This document shows, in pieces, positions 6,583-8,879 of a stretch of 8,879 nucleotides of DNA; the stretch's first letter is position 1; every line of letters begins with the position of its first letter. The translations under genes were made by a program, and so were the position numbers. The stretch comes from a bacterium. GTDB taxonomy: Bacteria; Cyanobacteriota; Sericytochromatia; S15B-MN24; VGJW01. The notes below the pieces were generated by a model. The model was not told the DNA's origin. It did no database searches and worked only from the letters and a program-made list of their open reading frames with translations. Where the stretch lies: assembly GCA_021790035.1 (NCBI GenBank), contig JAJYIO010000074.1, positions 1-8,879 of the forward strand, read 5' to 3'.

Positions 6583-7236
6583 ATGATCCTGCCCCCGATC
6601 GTTCTCGCCATGGGCGTTCATGTGCCGCGTGGCGGTCTTGATTGTCGCAAAGCCAAGAGCCCCGTGGAACGACAGATCTGCGGCGACGCCAGGCTCTATC
6701 GCCTGGACGAGATCCTGAACCGCCGTTATCGCGCGGCGCTGAAGCACGTTCCCGACCAGGCGGCCCTGCGGGCCGTCCAGAACGGGTGGCTGGACGACGA
6801 TCGCGATTCATGCGGCACCGCCGCCTGTCTGGAAGCGGCCTACCGACAAAGGATCGAGGAGCTGCGCTTCGAAGGCCGCCACGCGGGACTGGCGAGAAGC
6901 GTCGATGGGATCTACACGCATCCGGTCGGAGCTTGCATCGATGAGATCGACGTCACGCGGACCGCGTCGAACCGGGTTCGCTTCCTCTTCAACGGTTGCT
7001 GGAGTCCGGCGCCGGGTCAGGCCCCTAACTTGGGGGAGCTGGAGGGAACGGCGGCCTTCGAGGGCCGGGAGGCTCGGTTCGTGGACGCGTCGAACGATCT
7101 CGGCCCGGGCCCGTGCAGGATCTCGATCCGGTTCCTTGCAGGTGGCCTGGCCGTCCATCAAGAAGGGCTATGCGGGTTCGGCATGAACGTCTGGGCCGGC
7201 GGGCGCTTCGTCAAGCATCGGGAAACAAGGCGATAG
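6583..7236 (+). CDS. DUF1311/LprI-like exported cysteine-rich protein
   Basis: 217 residues. Residues about 19-93 match the LprI N-terminal-like family (DUF1311, PF07007): LDCRKAKSPVERQICGD (19-35), YRLDEILNRRYRAAL (38-52), then QNGWLDDDRDSCGTAACLEAAY (66-87, split here by family spacing). Its four cysteines, in LDC, QIC, DSC and AAC, are the usual two-disulfide set. LprI itself is a mycobacterial lysozyme inhibitor, but most family members have unknown roles. The second half (about 104-210) is a predicted beta domain with four more cysteines (GAC, NGC, GPC, GLC) and the ending GLCGFGMNVWAGGRF. Paired cysteines imply export, and the N-terminus (MILPPIVLAMGVHV) is hydrophobic but short and lacks a basic n-region, so the signal is uncertain. 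No better upstream in-frame start is seen. The ribosome site is weak. The gene ends in an intrinsic terminator overlapping its stop codon. Confidence 0.8.
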   Translation: MILPPIVLAMGVHVPRGGLDCRKAKSPVERQICGDARLYRLDEILNRRYRAALKHVPDQAALRAVQNGWLDDDRDSCGTAACLEAAYRQRIEELRFEGRHAGLARSVDGIYTHPVGACIDEIDVTRTASNRVRFLFNGCWSPAPGQAPNLGELEGTAAFEGREARFVDASNDLGPGPCRISIRFLAGGLAVHQEGLCGFGMNVWAGGRFVKHRETRR

Positions 7237-7273
7237 CTCCGGCCCGTCGAGCCAGAGCTATCGCCCATCTTTT
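7229..7273 (+). terminator. Strong rho-independent terminator of the DUF1311 gene
   Basis: GGCGATAGCTC (7229-7239) pairs perfectly with GAGCTATCGCC (7255-7265), an 11-bp stem. The loop can close further by GGC/GCC (7241-7243, 7251-7253). CATCTTTT follows, with four T at 7270-7273. The stem includes the TAG stop codon (7234-7236). It sits between two convergent genes; on the minus strand the following bases are only moderately T-rich (CCTTGTTTCC), so it may also end the flagellin transcript, less efficiently. Confidence 0.85.
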
Positions 7274-7322
7274 CGCGTCAGGGGACCGGGATCGCCTCGA
7301 CGGTCCCGTCGCCGGTCGGCGC

Positions 7323-8123
7323 CTACAGCAAGTTGACCAGACCCGAGTTCATGTTGCTGGTCTGAGCCAGCATCGCGATCCCCGAGCTGGACTGGATCTG
7401 GCTCTGGACCAGCGCCGAGGCGGCACTGGCCATGTCGGTGTCGCTGATGGCCGACTTGGATGCCAGGTTGTTGGTCATCGCCGCCTGCTGGACATTGACC
7501 GTCGCCGAGAGGCCATTGATGTTGGCGCCGATGGTGGCCCTCTGCGAACTCACCTGGTTGATGGCCGCATCGATGGCCGTCAGGGTCGTGGCGGAATTGC
7601 CCGTCATTCCGCTGACGCCGAGGCTGGCGGAGCTGGCATTGGGCAGGCTGACCGTGGTCGTCTGACCGGGGTTGGCGCCGGTCTGCAGGCTGACGTTGTT
7701 GGCCGTGCCATCGAGCAGGTTCTGGGTGTTGTACTGCGTGTTCCCGGAGATCTGATCGATCTGCTGATTGATCTGCTGGAGCTGGTCATTGATCGCCTGC
7801 TGGTCCGATGCGGTCAGAGTGCCATTGAGCGATTGCACCTGGAGCTGGCGCGCCTGCTGTAACAGATCTTGCGTCTGGCCCAGGCCGCCATCTGCCGTCT
7901 GCAGCATGCTGATCCCGTCCTGGGAGTTCTGGATGGCCTGGTTATCGCCCGTGGCCTGGCCAAGCAGCTGCATGGCCACCGCGAGGCCGGCGGGGTTGTC
8001 GGCCGCGGAGTTGATGCTAGATCCGGACGCAAGCTCGAGGGTGGCCTTGGCCTGCCGACTTTCCCACGCCCAGAGCGAGTCCTCGACCCGCTGGGACTGG
8101 GGACCCGTGTTGATGCTGAGCAT
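7323..8123 (-). CDS. Flagellin (short, orphan)
   Basis: 266 residues, a short flagellin made almost only of the conserved D0/D1 core. The N-terminal part shows INTGPQSQRVEDSLWAWES (4-22), LASGSSINSAADNPAGLAVA (31-50) and QNSQDGISMLQTADGGLGQTQ (65-85), followed by a Gln-rich helix (89-127) and YNTQNLLDG (131-139). The C-terminal part shows IDAAINQVSSQRATIGANIN (184-203) and SQIQSSSGIAMLAQTSNMN (241-259), ending SGLVNLL. It should be exported by the flagellar type III apparatus and form the filament. The variable D2/D3 domains are nearly absent: only about 45 residues (140-183) join the halves. The first 30 residues are unusual for flagellin, with WAWESRQAKATLELA where the common form has an Asn/Leu-rich repeat. 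No other flagellar genes are in the window. The start is fixed by AAGGAGG eight bases upstream. Confidence 0.95.
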   Translation of the reverse strand: MLSINTGPQSQRVEDSLWAWESRQAKATLELASGSSINSAADNPAGLAVAMQLLGQATGDNQAIQNSQDGISMLQTADGGLGQTQDLLQQARQLQVQSLNGTLTASDQQAINDQLQQINQQIDQISGNTQYNTQNLLDGTANNVSLQTGANPGQTTTVSLPNASSASLGVSGMTGNSATTLTAIDAAINQVSSQRATIGANINGLSATVNVQQAAMTNNLASKSAISDTDMASAASALVQSQIQSSSGIAMLAQTSNMNSGLVNLL

Positions 8124-8131
8124 GTGAAAGC

Positions 8132-8138
8132 CCTCCTT
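8132..8138 (-). promoter_or_regulatory. Perfect Shine-Dalgarno sequence for flagellin
   Basis: The minus strand reads AAGGAGG at 8138-8132, eight bases before the ATG at 8123. It is the best ribosome site in the window, as expected for an abundant structural protein, and it settles the start. Confidence 0.9.
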
Positions 8139-8293
8139 GGAGATCGGGCAAACCGTTGCCCTGGCTCATCCTTAGCCGGAACGGTCATAATGGCCGGTCG
8201 CTTGCCAGGTTGCGTGACCCTGGCCCCCTTACGCGTGGATCCCTGGATGGGCGCGGATGCATCTTGCCCGAGCCCGCCCGGAGATTCCCTGGC

Positions 8294-8321
8294 ATTATTC
8301 CACGGATGCTCGATCGCTCAA
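8294..8321 (-). promoter_or_regulatory. Candidate promoter upstream of flagellin
   Basis: On the minus strand TTGAGC (8321-8316) and AATAAT (8299-8294, five of six to the -10 consensus) are 16 bases apart and point at flagellin, giving a leader of about 165 bases. I found no convincing sigma-28 promoter, which would be the usual choice. The rest of the 279-base gap 8124-8402 shows no gene; its other features are a weak GG-N10-GC pair (8191-8209) and GC-rich inverted repeats near 8360-8400. Confidence 0.3.
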
Positions 8322-8402
8322 ACCTGGACGGCTATCAATTTCACCAGGCGTTCACATTCAGCGGGCGCCGGCATAGCCTGGAAGGCCGGCCGCAAGGGAG
8401 CG

Positions 8403-8630
8403 TCAGCCAGGCCCCGGGCCGAGAAATCCATGCCAGGAGAGGGGATTCCAGTTGCCGGTTCGCTGTGCCATCCAGTACCACACGACCGCCAGCATGATCG
8501 CCAGTACGATCCAGGCCATCCGCTGCTGACGCGGCACGTTACGAGTCTTCTGCTCGTCGAACATCTCGGCGTACCTGCGCAGGCGGGGGTGACTGTGGAA
8601 GAGCTTGTCGAGGTCGTCGTCCTTGGGCAT
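8403..8630 (-). CDS. Small single-pass membrane protein, hypothetical
   Basis: 75 residues. It opens with a charged cytosolic-type segment, PKDDDLDKLFHSHPRLRRY (2-20), then EMFDEQKTRNVPRQQR (22-37). One membrane helix follows (about 38-54, MAWIVLAIMLAVVWYWM), and a short Trp/Gly/Pro-rich tail ends GFLGPGPG. The positive-inside rule places the N-terminus in the cytoplasm. I do not recognise a family. ATG 8630 is preferred to the upstream TTG at 8696 because the added residues are low-complexity and lack a better ribosome site; the GCGGGG seven bases before 8630 is itself weak. It lies upstream of flagellin on the same strand, 279 bases away, and repeat copy 2 is 112 bases upstream of it. The coding call rests on the clear charged-helix-tail layout. 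Confidence 0.6.
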   Translation of the reverse strand: MPKDDDLDKLFHSHPRLRRYAEMFDEQKTRNVPRQQRMAWIVLAIMLAVVWYWMAQRTGNWNPLSWHGFLGPGPG

Positions 8631-8711
8631 CTGGAACCCCGCTACAGGAAAGGCATCGCGGCGCCATCCCGCATCGACCGCAGCCGGCGACGGCAAGACC
8701 CCCCGCTCACA

Positions 8712-8872
8712 AGAAACTCTTCTCTCCGGCTGCGCCGGCGGTGACTTGCAGGGGGCCTTGCCCCCCGCAAACTACCCCCCGCTGCGGGCAAGCTGTTGCG
8801 TAGCCCTGCTCGGCAGGTGGCGTTTCGTTCGAGGGTGTCGGCGCAGACGGTGGGCAACTCATTAGAAACTCT
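8712..8872. repeat. 9-bp direct repeat flanking repeat copy 2
   Basis: AGAAACTCT occurs at 8712-8720 and again at 8864-8872 (period 152), each followed by a pyrimidine run ending CTCC. Copy 1 has the related GGAAACTCCCC on its left side (4210-4220) only. This looks like the edge of a neighbouring repeat unit, or less likely a target-site duplication. Confidence 0.6.
8743..8863 (-). repeat. 121-bp dispersed repeat, copy 2
   Basis: Same orientation as copy 1 and gapless over 121 bases, with 13 differences confined to the half nearer 8863. The GC-rich hairpin half is identical. Like copy 1 it lies upstream of a minus-strand gene. On its left side the minus strand carries CCGGC-GCA-GCCGG (8738-8726) followed by AGAGAAGAGTTTC. 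This parallels CCCC-GAA-GGGG followed by AGTTTC beside copy 1: a similar shape with a different sequence. Confidence 0.93.
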
Positions 8873-8879
8873 CTGCTCC

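Noticed and set aside
8191..8209. Sigma-54 promoter for flagellin (TGGCA...GC with GG-N10-GC spacing)
   Set aside because: The -24 part fits, but the -12 part reads CGGCC instead of TTGCA; too weak to call. No sigma-28 element with correct spacing was found either.
1..8879. CRISPR array or insertion-sequence transposase
   Set aside because: There are no short regularly spaced repeats and no transposase-like protein; the only repeats are the two 121-bp copies and the 9-bp motif.

Overview
This is a GC-rich bacterial window with tightly packed genes, Shine-Dalgarno-type starts and the standard code. A flagellin gene shows the host is motile or derived from a motile lineage. The one tRNA has no encoded CCA. 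No single gene fixes the phylum, so I only call it a high-GC, probably Gram-negative, flagellated bacterium.

Left part (1-4208, minus strand). Transcription runs right to left through three genes. The first is a stand-alone phenylacetate-CoA-ligase-like adenylate-forming enzyme (4208-2925). The second is a LuxE-type acyl-protein synthetase (2880-1732). The third is a LuxC-type acyl-CoA/acyl-protein reductase (1659 to beyond base 1). Key residues of the lux fatty-acid reductase are present: a LuxE-like Cys363 near the C-terminus and a LuxC-like Cys287 in a DQNACSS motif. No luciferase (LuxAB) or LuxD is visible, so the likely product is a fatty or other acyl aldehyde (or a derivative) rather than light. 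The reductase does not stop where LuxC proteins normally stop. It continues in frame into the N-terminal part of a second adenylate-forming domain that is cut by the window edge.

Middle part (4232-6265). A 121-bp repeat (copy 1) fills most of the gap between the ligase gene and a two-part GNAT-like acyltransferase gene (5527-4352, minus). Divergent from the latter is a LOG-family nucleoside-monophosphate phosphoribohydrolase (5684-6265, plus).

Right part (6419-8879). A tRNA-Thr(CGU) with a recognisable promoter is followed by a secreted-type DUF1311/LprI-like cysteine-rich protein (plus). That gene ends in a strong intrinsic terminator and converges on a short flagellin gene (8123-7323, minus) that has a perfect Shine-Dalgarno sequence. 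Upstream of flagellin lies a 75-residue single-pass membrane protein (8630-8403, minus). The second copy of the 121-bp repeat (8743-8863) lies upstream of it, in the same orientation and 89% identical.

The two most notable items are the LuxC-adenylation fusion within a ligase/LuxE/LuxC cluster, and the repeat family. Each repeat copy precedes a minus-strand gene, can form competing hairpins, and is followed by a small hairpin; at copy 1 that hairpin sequesters the ribosome binding site.
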